Assembly (NCBI RefSeq): GCF_000023585.1 | Contig: NC_012914.1 | Span: forward strand, 3,998,001 to 4,062,000 | Reading direction: 5' to 3' | Length of the DNA stretch: 64,000 nt | Source of the DNA: Paenibacillus sp. JDR-2 | GTDB lineage: Bacteria > Bacillota > Bacilli > Paenibacillales > Paenibacillaceae | Part shown: one piece after another, positions 25,725 through 34,395 of the stretch | Numbering within the stretch: position 1 is the first letter of the stretch | How the letters are laid out: each line of letters begins with the position of its first letter | Notes under the pieces: model-generated | The model's input: the letters and a program-made list of their open reading frames with translations, nothing else | Database searches by the model: none | What the model was told of the DNA's origin: nothing | Translations under genes and position numbers: made by a program

Positions 25725-26078
25725 TTAAAAAGACAGCATGGTATATATCCCCACACAAAGAACGGCTAAAGAAATCATTGTACATGCAATCGAATGTCCC
25801 GTATGACTGCCCTTCTTCATTACCGCGGCTATCAGCTGCCGGACGGCAAAATACATGCTTGCCAGATTAATAAGGAATAAAACCATCATAATGGTACTCA
25901 TCAGAAAGGAGCTATCGGTACCCGTTTCCTGATGGTGATGATGCATTTCGCTGACCGTCCCCATAATAAGAGGCATTGTCAGCCAATGAACAAGGTGCAG
26001 AATAAGCACGCCGGACACGGATACCATCGACAGCACCGAATATTTCGACTCTAAGCTCAAGTGCCGCAGTTTGATCAT
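25725..26078 (-). CDS. Small membrane protein with HHHH motif, downstream of amine oxidase
   Basis: The 117-residue protein has three to four hydrophobic helices (about residues 15-36, 50-76, 90-115) and a His/acid-rich loop, EMHHHHQETG, between the first and second. I do not recognise the family. AGAGG lies upstream of the ATG at 26078. It starts 29 bases after the copper amine oxidase stop on the same strand, so co-transcription is likely. The histidine cluster makes copper handling for the oxidase an appealing but unproven idea. No catalytic motif was seen. Confidence 0.65.
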   Translation of the reverse strand: MIKLRHLSLESKYSVLSMVSVSGVLILHLVHWLTMPLIMGTVSEMHHHHQETGTDSSFLMSTIMMVLFLINLASMYFAVRQLIAAVMKKGSHTGHSIACTMISLAVLCVGIYTMLSF

Positions 26079-26107
26079 TAGACATGCCTCTCCCTTCTCT
26101 CTCAAAC

Positions 26108-28051
26108 TCAGCTCTGGCAGCCGTCCACTTTCACTGTGCTGCTGCAATATTTCTTCTTCGCCTGCGGAGGCAGATTAATGGCAGGGCTTTGATTAAAGAA
26201 GCTGACCGGCTTCAGCATAAAGCCGATATACGCGGCAGGCATTACCGGCCAATCCTCAGGACGAGGTACATGGGTGTGCCCCATCGTGTACCATACGACA
26301 ACGTCGGTATTTTTAATATCCCGGTCCTTCTCCGCCCAAGCGGACAAACCGTCCCCGCCCAAATGCTGGTTCGGGTATTTACCGGAAGCATACATTTCAT
26401 CCTCATCGTAAGGGGTAACCCACAGATGATGCTTAATAAATCCGGCACGTTTAATGAGACTGGAATTGTCCAAAGCAAACGGGAAGCAGTTCTCCCCCGT
26501 CACAATTTTGAAGCCGACGGATTGGCCAAGCTCATTTTTAACGTTATCATTAACAAACTTCCAATACCTCGCCGTCTCCAGCTTAATGTCCCGCTTAGCC
26601 TGAAGCTCCGTCTCCAGCAAAGTTGATTTGGCATAAAAAGCGTTCTCTCTCGGGTTGTTCTCGCCAGGCTCTTCAGATACGACGTTCACTTCATAGACCG
26701 AGTTCTCGTTGCCGTCGATCTGCATATCAAGCCGGACGTTGAAGAAATGCTGATGATTTGGCGCATAGAGATCAGGCCCTACCATATTGCCGTACTTCGG
26801 CGTTTCTCCCGGATGAAGTCCAGCCGTGGACAGGATCCCCGTCAACTTCACCTCAAATTGAATATTGCCGTCCTGATAGAGATACCAGAAAAATCCGTAT
26901 TCATAGTTGGCTACCGTTGAAATAGAGGAGATGACTAACCGTCGGGAACGTCTAACCTCTACATCGTTTGTCCGCCAATTCGTATGCTTCCATAGAATTC
27001 CAAAGTCTTCCTCGTGCATGCAGATTGCGTTTTTGATGACGAATAAATCCCCTTTGCTGTCCGTCATGACCCCGTCGAAATATTTAATATATCCTACGCA
27101 GTCACATCCAAGCTCCAGACTGTTCGCCAGCTGGCCAATTCCGTATTCCCCGCTGTCGAACGCATTTTTCCGGTTCTGGATTGGACCCGGATCGCCATAT
27201 GGCACAACCATCTCCGACAAGGAGCCGCGGTACAGCACCGGACGGTCGCGTCCTTGATCATGATAGGACAAGGTATGCATCGTTAGACCTTCGCGGGCGT
27301 TAAAGCCGATTCGGAACTTCCAATTCTGCCACTCTATCTCATGCCCGTTAATCGTAAAGCTTGGACCTTCCGGCTGCGTAATTTCAACCGGCTTGATCCC
27401 GCTGCGCAGCGGCCCTACCCGGTCAGGCGTATAGTTGAACTCCTTGTCGGGTATTTTCGTATATTCATATTCTTCAATCCGAAGGACTTCCATCGTATTC
27501 AAATCTATGATTGGAACAATTGGCAATGGACGAGCATAACCGTTATCCTTCTCATCGCTGCGGAGGAAGCATAAAGGTCTAGCTAGCCGGAGGGTCGCAT
27601 CCTCCTCCGTTCCCCAATTGCCCGGTGACCACAAATCTACCATAACAAGCTCCGGCGTGTGGATGTCGAGCCGCTCCAACGCTTCAATAAACAACGGACT
27701 CTTGCGGACGGCAATCTCGCATTCCGCCTGCTCATCCAGCATGATCGTTGGCTGAACGCCAGGAACGTGCACCCAGGAGACAACCTTTTGTCCGGTAAGA
27801 GATACCACCGCTTCATAAGTCGCATTCTCTTTTTTGTTTAGAATAATGATGAAAGCTTCTCTCTCAAACGGTTTGGAGACGTCATATCCCATGACAATCT
27901 CCTTCTTGGGCTCTTTCAACGCAACATGTACAAACCGGTCGGATTCGGTTAATTGACGCTGCTCTTTCAGAATGTGGACAGAGGCACTCATTTCTTCCCG
28001 GCTAAGCGGCTCCAGCGGGTGATTCGCTAACGATAAAGTAAGTTGTGTCAT
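26108..28051 (-). CDS. Copper amine oxidase (primary-amine oxidase)
   Basis: The 647-residue enzyme oxidises primary amines to aldehyde, ammonia and hydrogen peroxide using Cu(II) and topaquinone. The cofactor tyrosine is in NYEY (consensus N-Y-D/E). Copper ligands are in NHQHFF and, later, GHTHVPRPEDWP. The proton-abstracting aspartate is probably in IKYFDGV. There is no signal peptide, so the enzyme appears cytoplasmic, like Arthrobacter-type oxidases. The start is the ATG at 28051; the longer frame begins with a TTG inside the spacer. The divergent ammonium transporter and PII genes suggest a nitrogen-scavenging role. Confidence 0.92.
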   Translation of the reverse strand: MTQLTLSLANHPLEPLSREEMSASVHILKEQRQLTESDRFVHVALKEPKKEIVMGYDVSKPFEREAFIIILNKKENATYEAVVSLTGQKVVSWVHVPGVQPTIMLDEQAECEIAVRKSPLFIEALERLDIHTPELVMVDLWSPGNWGTEEDATLRLARPLCFLRSDEKDNGYARPLPIVPIIDLNTMEVLRIEEYEYTKIPDKEFNYTPDRVGPLRSGIKPVEITQPEGPSFTINGHEIEWQNWKFRIGFNAREGLTMHTLSYHDQGRDRPVLYRGSLSEMVVPYGDPGPIQNRKNAFDSGEYGIGQLANSLELGCDCVGYIKYFDGVMTDSKGDLFVIKNAICMHEEDFGILWKHTNWRTNDVEVRRSRRLVISSISTVANYEYGFFWYLYQDGNIQFEVKLTGILSTAGLHPGETPKYGNMVGPDLYAPNHQHFFNVRLDMQIDGNENSVYEVNVVSEEPGENNPRENAFYAKSTLLETELQAKRDIKLETARYWKFVNDNVKNELGQSVGFKIVTGENCFPFALDNSSLIKRAGFIKHHLWVTPYDEDEMYASGKYPNQHLGGDGLSAWAEKDRDIKNTDVVVWYTMGHTHVPRPEDWPVMPAAYIGFMLKPVSFFNQSPAINLPPQAKKKYCSSTVKVDGCQS

Positions 28052-28079
28052 TTTCAATCGCCTCTCTTCGTTTGATTAA

Positions 28080-28096
28080 TGTTAACTTATGTGACA
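28080..28096. promoter_or_regulatory. GlnR/TnrA-type box
   Basis: TGTTAACTTATGTGACA is a perfect match to the GlnR/TnrA consensus TGTNA-N7-TNACA. It lies 29-45 bases upstream of the amine oxidase start and about 180 bases upstream of the ammonium transporter. Nitrogen control of one or both directions is expected. Confidence 0.75.
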
Positions 28097-28237
28097 ATAA
28101 TATCCCGTCTTCTATCTCTGTCAAACCTCTGTTTCCCGAATATTGAGAAAGTCGTCATTTGATTTGTCTGTTTTTTTCAACTTTCTCACATATCGGGATA
28201 CTCCCGTTCTCTCTATTAGAAAGTCTGGTCATAATAA

Positions 28238-28254
28238 CGTCATGAAAGATAACA
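28238..28254 (+). promoter_or_regulatory. Second, imperfect GlnR/TnrA-type box
   Basis: CGTCA-N7-TAACA matches TGTNA-N7-TNACA except for the first base. It lies 22-38 bases upstream of the ammonium transporter ATG. If real, its promoter-proximal place would suit repression rather than activation. Confidence 0.35.
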
Positions 28255-28276
28255 TATAAATATAGGAGGGACTTAC

Positions 28277-29692
28277 ATGCTGACATCCTGGAAAAAGTAC
28301 TTATCAATCGCTTCATTGATGACTCTGTTCTTCACAGCAATACCTTTAACCGCCTTCGCGGAAGGTGAAACCGCTGTTGTAGATACCGGGGATACGACCT
28401 GGATTATCGTCGCAACCGTACTCGTCATGTTTATGTTCATGCCGGGACTTGCTTTGTTCTATGGAGGACTCGTTGGCCAGCGGAATTTCCTCTCTACCGT
28501 CATGCATAGCTTGAGCGCATTTGTTATCGTTACGCTTGTCTGGGTGCTATGGGGCTATAGCTTCGCGTTTGGCCCCGGAGTTTCTGGCATGTTTGGAGGA
28601 TTCGAGTTTATCGGCTTCCAACATGTCGGCATGGAGGCCAAGGATGGCCTGACGATTCCACATTTAATCTTCGCCATGTATCAGGGTATGTTCGCGGCCA
28701 TAACAACCGCCTTAATCTCCGGCGGTGTAGCCGAGAGGATTAAGTTTAACGTATGGGTCATATTCGCCGTTCTGTGGGTTACCTTTGTATATGCTCCAAT
28801 GGCGTTCTGGGCTTGGGGCGGCGGCTGGCTCTCGAAGCTTGGCGGACTTGACTTCGCCGGCGGAACGGTCGTTCACATTTTATCCGGTGTAAGCGCGCTG
28901 GTTGCCGCTCTGGTTGTAGGCAAACGTCGTTCCTTCCCTAACCGGACTCTTCCTCCCCACAATCTTATTTTCTTTATGATCGGGGCGATGTGCCTCTGGT
29001 TCGGCTGGTTTGGCTTTAATGCGGGCAGCGCCCTTGCTTCAGGCGGTTTAGCAAGCCTTGCCGTTGTTACAACGCAGGTTGCTGCCGCGGCAGGAGGTGT
29101 ACTATGGATGATTATGGAATGGAGACTGAGAGGAAAAGCAACAATGGTGGGCGGTGTAACCGGCGTCATTGCCGGACTTGTGGCTATTACACCGGCAGCG
29201 GGCTTCGTGTCGGTGCTCTCGGCTATACCAATCGGCGCTCTTGCAAGCGTCATTTGCTACTGGGGCCTTCATGTTGTCAAAGCCAAGCTGCAATACGATG
29301 ATTCCCTTGATGTATTCGGCATTCACGGGATTGGCGGGATTTGGGGAGCTATTGCGACCGGTATATTCGCCAGTACCAAGGTTAACCCTGCCGGCGCAGA
29401 CGGACTTATCCACGGCAATGCCAAGCAGGTCCTTATTCAATGCGTTGATGTGCTAGTTGCGATTGGCCTTGCGGCTGTTGGTACTTTCGTCATCTTGAAG
29501 GCAATCTCATTATTCACAACCCTGCGGGTGACGGAAGAGCAGGAATTAACCGGGCTTGATCTCAGTCTTCACGGGGAGAACGCCTATAACACCTTTGAAG
29601 CGATGAACAGCGGCATTCCCGTCAGACCACAAGTGGAGTATCAGCCTGCCGGCACCGTGTTGACCGCGAGTACCGAGATGAAAGGAGTGTAA
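28277..29692 (+). CDS. amt: Ammonium transporter (Amt/NrgA family)
   Basis: The 471-residue protein has an N-terminal signal-like segment ending TAFAEGE and eleven membrane helices. Family motifs are visible: FMFMPGLALFYGGLVGQRN, FALWGYSFAFG-like segments, DFAGGTVVHILSGVSAL (twin-His pore region begins) and DVFGIHGIGGIWGAIATGIFA, which carries the second pore histidine. It conducts ammonium/ammonia inward at low supply. GGAGGG precedes the ATG. The PII gene follows by two bases, the classic amtB-glnK arrangement in which PII blocks the channel under nitrogen excess. Confidence 0.95.
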   Translation: MLTSWKKYLSIASLMTLFFTAIPLTAFAEGETAVVDTGDTTWIIVATVLVMFMFMPGLALFYGGLVGQRNFLSTVMHSLSAFVIVTLVWVLWGYSFAFGPGVSGMFGGFEFIGFQHVGMEAKDGLTIPHLIFAMYQGMFAAITTALISGGVAERIKFNVWVIFAVLWVTFVYAPMAFWAWGGGWLSKLGGLDFAGGTVVHILSGVSALVAALVVGKRRSFPNRTLPPHNLIFFMIGAMCLWFGWFGFNAGSALASGGLASLAVVTTQVAAAAGGVLWMIMEWRLRGKATMVGGVTGVIAGLVAITPAAGFVSVLSAIPIGALASVICYWGLHVVKAKLQYDDSLDVFGIHGIGGIWGAIATGIFASTKVNPAGADGLIHGNAKQVLIQCVDVLVAIGLAAVGTFVILKAISLFTTLRVTEEQELTGLDLSLHGENAYNTFEAMNSGIPVRPQVEYQPAGTVLTASTEMKGV

Positions 29693-29694
29693 CC

Positions 29695-30039
29695 ATGAAG
29701 CTGCTGACCATTATTATTCGTCCCGAGAAATTAAGCAGCGTGACAGCCGCCCTTCACACCATCGGAATCAGTGGAATGACCATCAGCGACGTCCGCGGCC
29801 AAGGCATCCAGAAAGGAACACGGACCTTATACCGCGGAGTGGAGTATCAGACGGATTTCATATTAAAAAATAAAATCGAAACTGTCGTTAGCGACGACCT
29901 CTATGATGAAGCGGTAGAAGCCGTTATCGAGGCGGCAAGGACAGGCGCCATTGGCGACGGCAAAATATTCGTCACGGAAATTGCCGACGTGATCCGGATT
30001 CGGACCGGCGAACATGGCCGGGCTGCGCTAGGACAATAA
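29695..30039 (+). CDS. glnK: PII-family nitrogen regulatory protein
   Basis: The 114-residue protein matches PII from end to end: MKLLTIIIRPEKL, the T-loop KGTRTLYRGVEY with Y51 kept, the B-loop TGAIGDGKIFV and the ending VIRIRTGEHG. PII senses ATP/ADP and 2-oxoglutarate, and here should gate the adjacent ammonium channel; in B. subtilis the homologue NrgB also affects TnrA. The gene starts two bases after the transporter stop, with AAAGGAGTGTAACC upstream. A terminator follows. Confidence 0.95.
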   Translation: MKLLTIIIRPEKLSSVTAALHTIGISGMTISDVRGQGIQKGTRTLYRGVEYQTDFILKNKIETVVSDDLYDEAVEAVIEAARTGAIGDGKIFVTEIADVIRIRTGEHGRAALGQ

Positions 30040-30061
30040 GAAAACCTCTGCGGTAAACAGA

Positions 30062-30095
30062 AGAACCCTCCCGTCTATGAAGACTGGAGGGTTCT
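30062..30095. terminator. Bidirectional terminator
   Basis: AGAACCCTCC (30062-30071) and GGAGGGTTCT (30086-30095) form a perfect 10-bp stem between the PII gene and the convergent amidotransferase gene. Confidence 0.8.
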
Positions 30096-30098
30096 CTA

Positions 30099-30800
30099 TT
30101 AAGTAGCTTTTACAGGCGATAGAGCTGCCTGATCCAGCACTTGATGCAAAATATGGAATGACGCAGCGACGCGATGCATATTGCGGCGAATCTCTTCAGC
30201 GGATTGAATATAAGGCGCATCAACCAGCTCGCTTGCCCAACGCGTTACCATTTGCTCCATGCACGCAGGCGTAGTCTCGAGATGGAACTGCAGGGCTAGC
30301 ACATCATCTCCATACGAGAAAGCTTGATGACCGCAAGCTTCCGAGGTTGCAAGGAGGCTTGCGCCTTCAGGCAGGTCGAACGTATCGCCATGCCATTGGA
30401 ACGAGTGGAACTCAGCCGGCATTTCTTTCAGCCAAGGATGTTCTTCACCACTGCGCTCAATGCGGTGCCAACCGATTTCTTTAAGCGTATGCCGATAAAC
30501 TTTTGCGCCAAGAATCTCCGCAAGCATTTGAGCACCTAGGCAGATTCCTAATATTTTAATTCCGCGGTCCATCGCGGATTTTACGAACCTTTTCTCATCC
30601 GCAAGCCAAGGGTATCGTTCTTCTTGATAGACGCTCATTGGCCCGCCAAGAATAAGCAGCAGCTCCGTTGTATCCAGCCACTTGTTATCCAATTCCACAG
30701 CAGGGTCAACAACCGTTAGCTGATGCCCGCCCCATTGCGCCCACTCCGAAAAAGCGCTTATGTCGTCAAAGTCAAAATGCCGAAACGCCAGTATGTTCAT
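30099..30800 (-). CDS. Class I glutamine amidotransferase-like protein
   Basis: The 233-residue stand-alone domain has the nucleophile elbow GICLGAQ with its cysteine and the later ALQFHLETT containing the catalytic histidine. The opening MNILAFRHFDFDDISAF and ILGGPMSVYQEE place it with GuaA-like and gamma-glutamyl-type hydrolases of unknown acceptor, such as those acting on gamma-glutamyl polyamines. It lacks a synthetase domain. It is next to the ammonium/PII operon, which would suit nitrogen metabolism, but it is on the opposite strand. The function is not settled. Confidence 0.85.
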   Translation of the reverse strand: MNILAFRHFDFDDISAFSEWAQWGGHQLTVVDPAVELDNKWLDTTELLLILGGPMSVYQEERYPWLADEKRFVKSAMDRGIKILGICLGAQMLAEILGAKVYRHTLKEIGWHRIERSGEEHPWLKEMPAEFHSFQWHGDTFDLPEGASLLATSEACGHQAFSYGDDVLALQFHLETTPACMEQMVTRWASELVDAPYIQSAEEIRRNMHRVAASFHILHQVLDQAALSPVKAT

Positions 30801-30927
30801 CCCAATTCCCTCCAGTGTGAAGCGTGTCTGTTGTCTATAGTCTTATTGTAGAGCTGAATTCGGGAAGACTCGACTCGTTTTTCTCACATAGTGGGAAACG
30901 AAAGGATTTAATTCAGTTAAGATATGG

Positions 30928-31575
30928 TTAACTAATGGCAAGCGGACTGCTCTGCACCGCCTTCAGCCACTCGGAGGCCATCAAATAATGGCCTGCAGCC
31001 GTTGGATGCACGCCGTCAAACAGCCAATAATCAGGCTCTGCTTTTTCCGCCGCTTGGTCAAAAGTCTGCTGAAAAGGTACAAATACCGCATGATATTCTT
31101 CCGCTAATTGCTTCACAACCTCGCTCTGCCGCTCTACTCTCTCGCGCCAGCCGCTCCAATCCCGGGCAGTTACGCCTGTCCGAAGCACAAACGGTTCGCA
31201 AAGAACAAGGCCGGTATCCGGCAATACTTCCTTTGTCTCTTCCAGTAGAACGCGGTACGCACGTTCGAATCGGTCAGTCGCGCCGCTAGGCAGCTTGTCC
31301 ATGATGCGCCATGTATCGTTGACCCCGATCAGGATACTAAGAACATCCGGCCGGAGCGCGATTGCATCTTCATTCCAGCGCGCATACAGATCGGATACCC
31401 GGTTCCCGCTAATCCCCCGGTTAATGAATTGATGTCCGGCCTCCGCTTGCTCGTTGCCCAGCCGACCGGCAATATGATACGCATACCCTTGCCCAAGCAG
31501 TTGACCTGCATACCCTTCACGAGAACGTCCGCAATCCGTGATGGAATCCCCTTGAAACAAAATCACTTTCCCCAT
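30928..31575 (-). CDS. SGNH/GDSL-type esterase
   Basis: The 215-residue protein has all four SGNH blocks: Ser in FQGDSITDCGR, Gly in GISGNRVSDL, Asn in LIGVNDTW and Asp/His in FDGVHPTAAGH. No signal peptide is visible, so it probably acts inside the cell. In saccharolytic Paenibacillus, such enzymes commonly remove acetyl groups from xylan, pectin or rhamnogalacturonan oligosaccharides; here that is an inference. GAGGGG precedes the ATG. Confidence 0.9.
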   Translation of the reverse strand: MGKVILFQGDSITDCGRSREGYAGQLLGQGYAYHIAGRLGNEQAEAGHQFINRGISGNRVSDLYARWNEDAIALRPDVLSILIGVNDTWRIMDKLPSGATDRFERAYRVLLEETKEVLPDTGLVLCEPFVLRTGVTARDWSGWRERVERQSEVVKQLAEEYHAVFVPFQQTFDQAAEKAEPDYWLFDGVHPTAAGHYLMASEWLKAVQSSPLAIS

Positions 31576-31636
31576 TCTAAACTTCCCCTCTGCATATGAA
31601 GTAAAGCAAACGCTTCCTCTCCCATTTTATAGAAGA

Positions 31637-32374
31637 CTACGTTCTTCTGTAAATCATGGAAGCGGCAACAAGACCAACGCAGAATCCGGAAACAGGCGCA
31701 ACAGCCAAAATACTGATAGGCGGCAGTCCGCTGGCATTTAATTTCAATCCCGTAAGCAGCACCGCCCATAAGAACACAACCATCCAATACAGCCATTTTT
31801 GATAGGAAGGCACGGTAAGAATATCTTCATTCTTCGGATTGCTTTGATACAGCTTGATAAGAACCGTTAGCGTTATGATTAGCAGTCCCAGCAGGGAAAA
31901 GCTGTACTGCAGTATTTTAAATAAAGGCAGATTCAGAAACACAATCCGGTTCAAAACATCCCAATGATGGACAAAGTAACCTCTCTCGTGCGTAAACCCG
32001 TCAACAAGAATATGCGTATAGAACCCGATGATTACGGAAAGCAAATAGACAACCATAGCCTTTGAGCCCCTCATATCCCATCCGCTGATCAGATGATAAG
32101 CACGTTTATCCAGATCAAATAACGATGGAAGATGGAGAGCAAGCGAGGATTTGACCACATAATGAAACAACAAGCCAAGCACAAGGCTAAGCGGAATAAC
32201 TTGCAGGAATAAGCCCGCTGCCGTATGCCCGATAGACTGATAAGGCTCCAGTCGCACAAAATATTCCATGTCCGGCCCCATGCTGCCCAGCACCAGACCT
32301 GTAACGCTCAATAATTTTCGGTTTATTTTTTTTAAAGGATAAGCAAATATCGGATGAGCTAACGTATAAGGCAT
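31637..32374 (-). CDS. DUF4184-family membrane protein
   Basis: The 245-residue protein opens MPYTLAHPIFAYPL and has LGSMGPDMEYF, GLLFHYVV and IGFYTHILVDGFTH. This pattern of His and Asp residues beside membrane helices is seen in the DUF4184 group and in YdjM-like metal-dependent hydrolases. Five to six helices are predicted. The activity is not established. GGAG lies upstream of the ATG. It is followed on the same strand by the SGNH esterase, 61 bases away, without obvious functional link. Confidence 0.8.
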   Translation of the reverse strand: MPYTLAHPIFAYPLKKINRKLLSVTGLVLGSMGPDMEYFVRLEPYQSIGHTAAGLFLQVIPLSLVLGLLFHYVVKSSLALHLPSLFDLDKRAYHLISGWDMRGSKAMVVYLLSVIIGFYTHILVDGFTHERGYFVHHWDVLNRIVFLNLPLFKILQYSFSLLGLLIITLTVLIKLYQSNPKNEDILTVPSYQKWLYWMVVFLWAVLLTGLKLNASGLPPISILAVAPVSGFCVGLVAASMIYRRT

Positions 32375-32543
32375 CCTTCGAGCTCCAATCTATACTTTAT
32401 TTCTAAAGGTTATAGACGAACGGGACAGCAAAAGGTTACAGGATTTTCAAAAATTTGAAAAAGACTGGTCATTCATAAAAGTTTAATGTATATTTATACA
32501 CTATAATGAATTAATATTCTTAAATTGGAGGTTGCTAAGAAGG

Positions 32544-33497
32544 ATGAATTACACCGTATTTGTGGATGGTCAAGAAGGGACAACCGGCCTCAAGCTGCTT
32601 GATTATTTGTCCCGTTTTTCATCGATTGAAGTTCTTAAAATTAACCCCGAAAAAAGAAAGGATCCTAGGGAACGGGAAAAGCTCTTAAATGAAGCGGATC
32701 TCGCTTTCCTCTGTCTTCCCGATTCGGCTGCCAAAGAATCCGTTTCGCTTATCAAAAATGAAAAGACGAAAATAATAAACGCAAGTTCATTGTTCAGAAC
32801 GGACAAAAACTGGATATACGGGTTGCCGGAATTAAAACACCAGCGGGAACGGATACAATATTCATCGAGAATATCTGTGCCAGGCTGCCATGCCACCGGC
32901 TTTATCCTCTCCGTTAGTCCCTTAATAGAATCCGGTGTCCTTCAGAAGGACTATCCCGTTTCCTGTTATTCAATCTCGGGGTATACGGGGGCCGGAAAAA
33001 GCGGAATTGACGAATACGAGCATGCAGACTCAGCATCCATCAATAAGCTCAACGTTCCAAGGCCTTATTCTTTGCTGCATAAACATAAGCATTTACCAGA
33101 AATGGCCATGTTCTCAGGACTTGACTATGAGCCGTTGTTCACGCCTATCAAAGCGAATTATCCCCAAGGGCTGGCAATGACCGTTCCGCTAATAGGAAGA
33201 AGTATGGTTAAAAAAGCATCCGCAAAAACAGTGCATGAAATATTGGCCGCGTATTACGAGTCGGAGCGATTTGTTCAGGTCATACCCTACGATTCGGAAG
33301 CCTATTTGGAAGACGGTCATTTTCTGATTGACGAATGCAAGAACACGAACCGGCTGGAAATTTTCGTTTTCGGACAGGACGATCATATTACGATTGTTTC
33401 GAGATACGATAATTTAGGCAAGGGAGCTTCGGGTGCCGCTATTCAAAATATGAATTTGATGCTGGGATTTGACGAAGCATCCGCTCTAGTTCTCTAA
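32544..33497 (+). CDS. argC: N-acetyl-gamma-glutamyl-phosphate reductase, short form
   Basis: The 317-residue enzyme makes N-acetylglutamate semialdehyde in arginine synthesis. It belongs to the shorter form of ArgC: MNYTVFVDGQEGTTGLKLLDYL at the start, catalytic cysteine in VPGCHATGF, SGYTGAGKSGIDEYEH, and GKGASGAAIQNMNLMLGF at the end. The ATG at 32544 is preceded by GGAGG at 12 bases; an in-frame TTG at 32532 sits directly on that site. No other arginine gene is near, and a role in a related pathway cannot be excluded. Confidence 0.9.
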   Translation: MNYTVFVDGQEGTTGLKLLDYLSRFSSIEVLKINPEKRKDPREREKLLNEADLAFLCLPDSAAKESVSLIKNEKTKIINASSLFRTDKNWIYGLPELKHQRERIQYSSRISVPGCHATGFILSVSPLIESGVLQKDYPVSCYSISGYTGAGKSGIDEYEHADSASINKLNVPRPYSLLHKHKHLPEMAMFSGLDYEPLFTPIKANYPQGLAMTVPLIGRSMVKKASAKTVHEILAAYYESERFVQVIPYDSEAYLEDGHFLIDECKNTNRLEIFVFGQDDHITIVSRYDNLGKGASGAAIQNMNLMLGFDEASALVL

Positions 33498-33504
33498 CAA
33501 AAAG

Positions 33505-33553
33505 AAAGGGGGTGTCCCATATGTCATGAACATGACGATGGGACACCCCCTTT
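33505..33553. repeat. Hairpin A of a repeated palindrome; also terminator of argC
   Basis: AAAGGGGGTGTCCCAT (33505-33520) pairs perfectly with ATGGGACACCCCCTTT (33538-33553), with an inner TCAT/ATGA stem. It begins 8 bases after the argC stop and ends in TTTT, so it can terminate argC. A copy differing in only a few central bases occurs at 34102-34144. Confidence 0.85.
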
Positions 33554-33587
33554 TCCGTACCAATACAACCTTCGGGAAGCATTTTCA

Positions 33588-34100
33588 TTAATAGTGAGGC
33601 TAGACTCGCTGTTAGTGAGGCTTTCCACGCTGAAACCTGCCTCGGCGAGGCATTTGTGCGCAAATAGTGGGGATAGCCTCATAGTTAGTGAGGATCAACG
33701 TGCGCATTAGGCGGAGATACTCACTATTTGGTGCTTGGTGCTGCATCGAGCACCACTTTACGGCGGAAAAGCTCACTATTAGTGAGCTTTTCCGCTACGA
33801 ACCTACCTCGGGCGGGCATTTGTGCGTAATAGTGAGGATCGCCTCATAGTTAGTGAGGATCAACGTGCGCATTAGGCGGAGATTCTCACTATTTCGTACT
33901 TGGACCTGCTTCAAGCACCACTTTACGGCTGAATGCCTCACTATTAGTGAGCTTTTCCGCTCCGAACCTACCTCGGGCGGGCATTTGTGCGCAAATAGTG
34001 GGGATAGCCTTATAGTTAGTGAGGAGCAACGTGCGCATTAGGCGGAGATTCTCACTATTTCGTGCTTGGTGCTGCATCGAGCACCATTTTACGGCGGAAT
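33588..34100. repeat. Array of three ~165-bp tandem repeats rich in TAGTGAG
   Basis: The marker AACGTGCGCATTAGGCGGAG recurs at 33697, 33862 and 34028, giving periods of 165 and 166 bp; similarity runs through most of each unit. The first unit is most diverged at its left end. The heptamer TAGTGAG or its complement CTCACTA occurs 13 times. Several pairs form stems: CTCACTATTAGTGAG at the unit joints, and TAGTGAGGAT...ATTCTCACTA around the marker. No convincing reading frame spans it. It lies between hairpins A and B. I see no spacers, so it is not CRISPR. Confidence 0.85.
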
Positions 34101-34101
34101 A

Positions 34102-34144
34102 GGGGGTGTCCCATAAGTCATGTAAATGACGATGGGACACCCCC
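34102..34144. repeat. Hairpin B, second copy of the palindrome; probable left end of the IS
   Basis: GGGGGTGTCCCAT and ATGGGACACCCCC form a perfect 13-bp stem with an inner TCAT/ATGA stem. Its outer 16 bases, GGGGGTGTCCCATAAG, agree at about 12 positions with GGAGCTGTCTCAAAAG, the inverted sequence at 36001-36016 downstream of the transposase. Confidence 0.7.
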
Positions 34145-34395
34145 TTTGTTTGTATTTGGGCTAAACAGCAGCCTGCGCATTAAATGTTCTTCCGATCGCC
34201 ATTGCTCAGGGATTCCTTTGAATCAACGAGGTAGGGTTGGCATCCCTTCACAAAAACGAACGCTAACGCTTCTCCAGAATCATTTAATGCTCCGTCTGCC
34301 CTTCACCTGTTCAAGAAATGCTCAAACAAAAAGAAGCCATCCCTTGTTAAACTGGAGGTACCACCCAACCAATTTAAGTAAAGAGAGGCTTCTTT

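Noticed and set aside
28140..28200. Further GlnR/TnrA box at the TTTCTCACA segment upstream of amt
   Set aside because: Only one half-site fits; the other half has two mismatches to TGTNA.
33588..34100. Tandem repeats considered as a CRISPR array
   Set aside because: Periods are 165-166 bp and the units are similar throughout, with no short repeat/unique spacer alternation and no cas genes.
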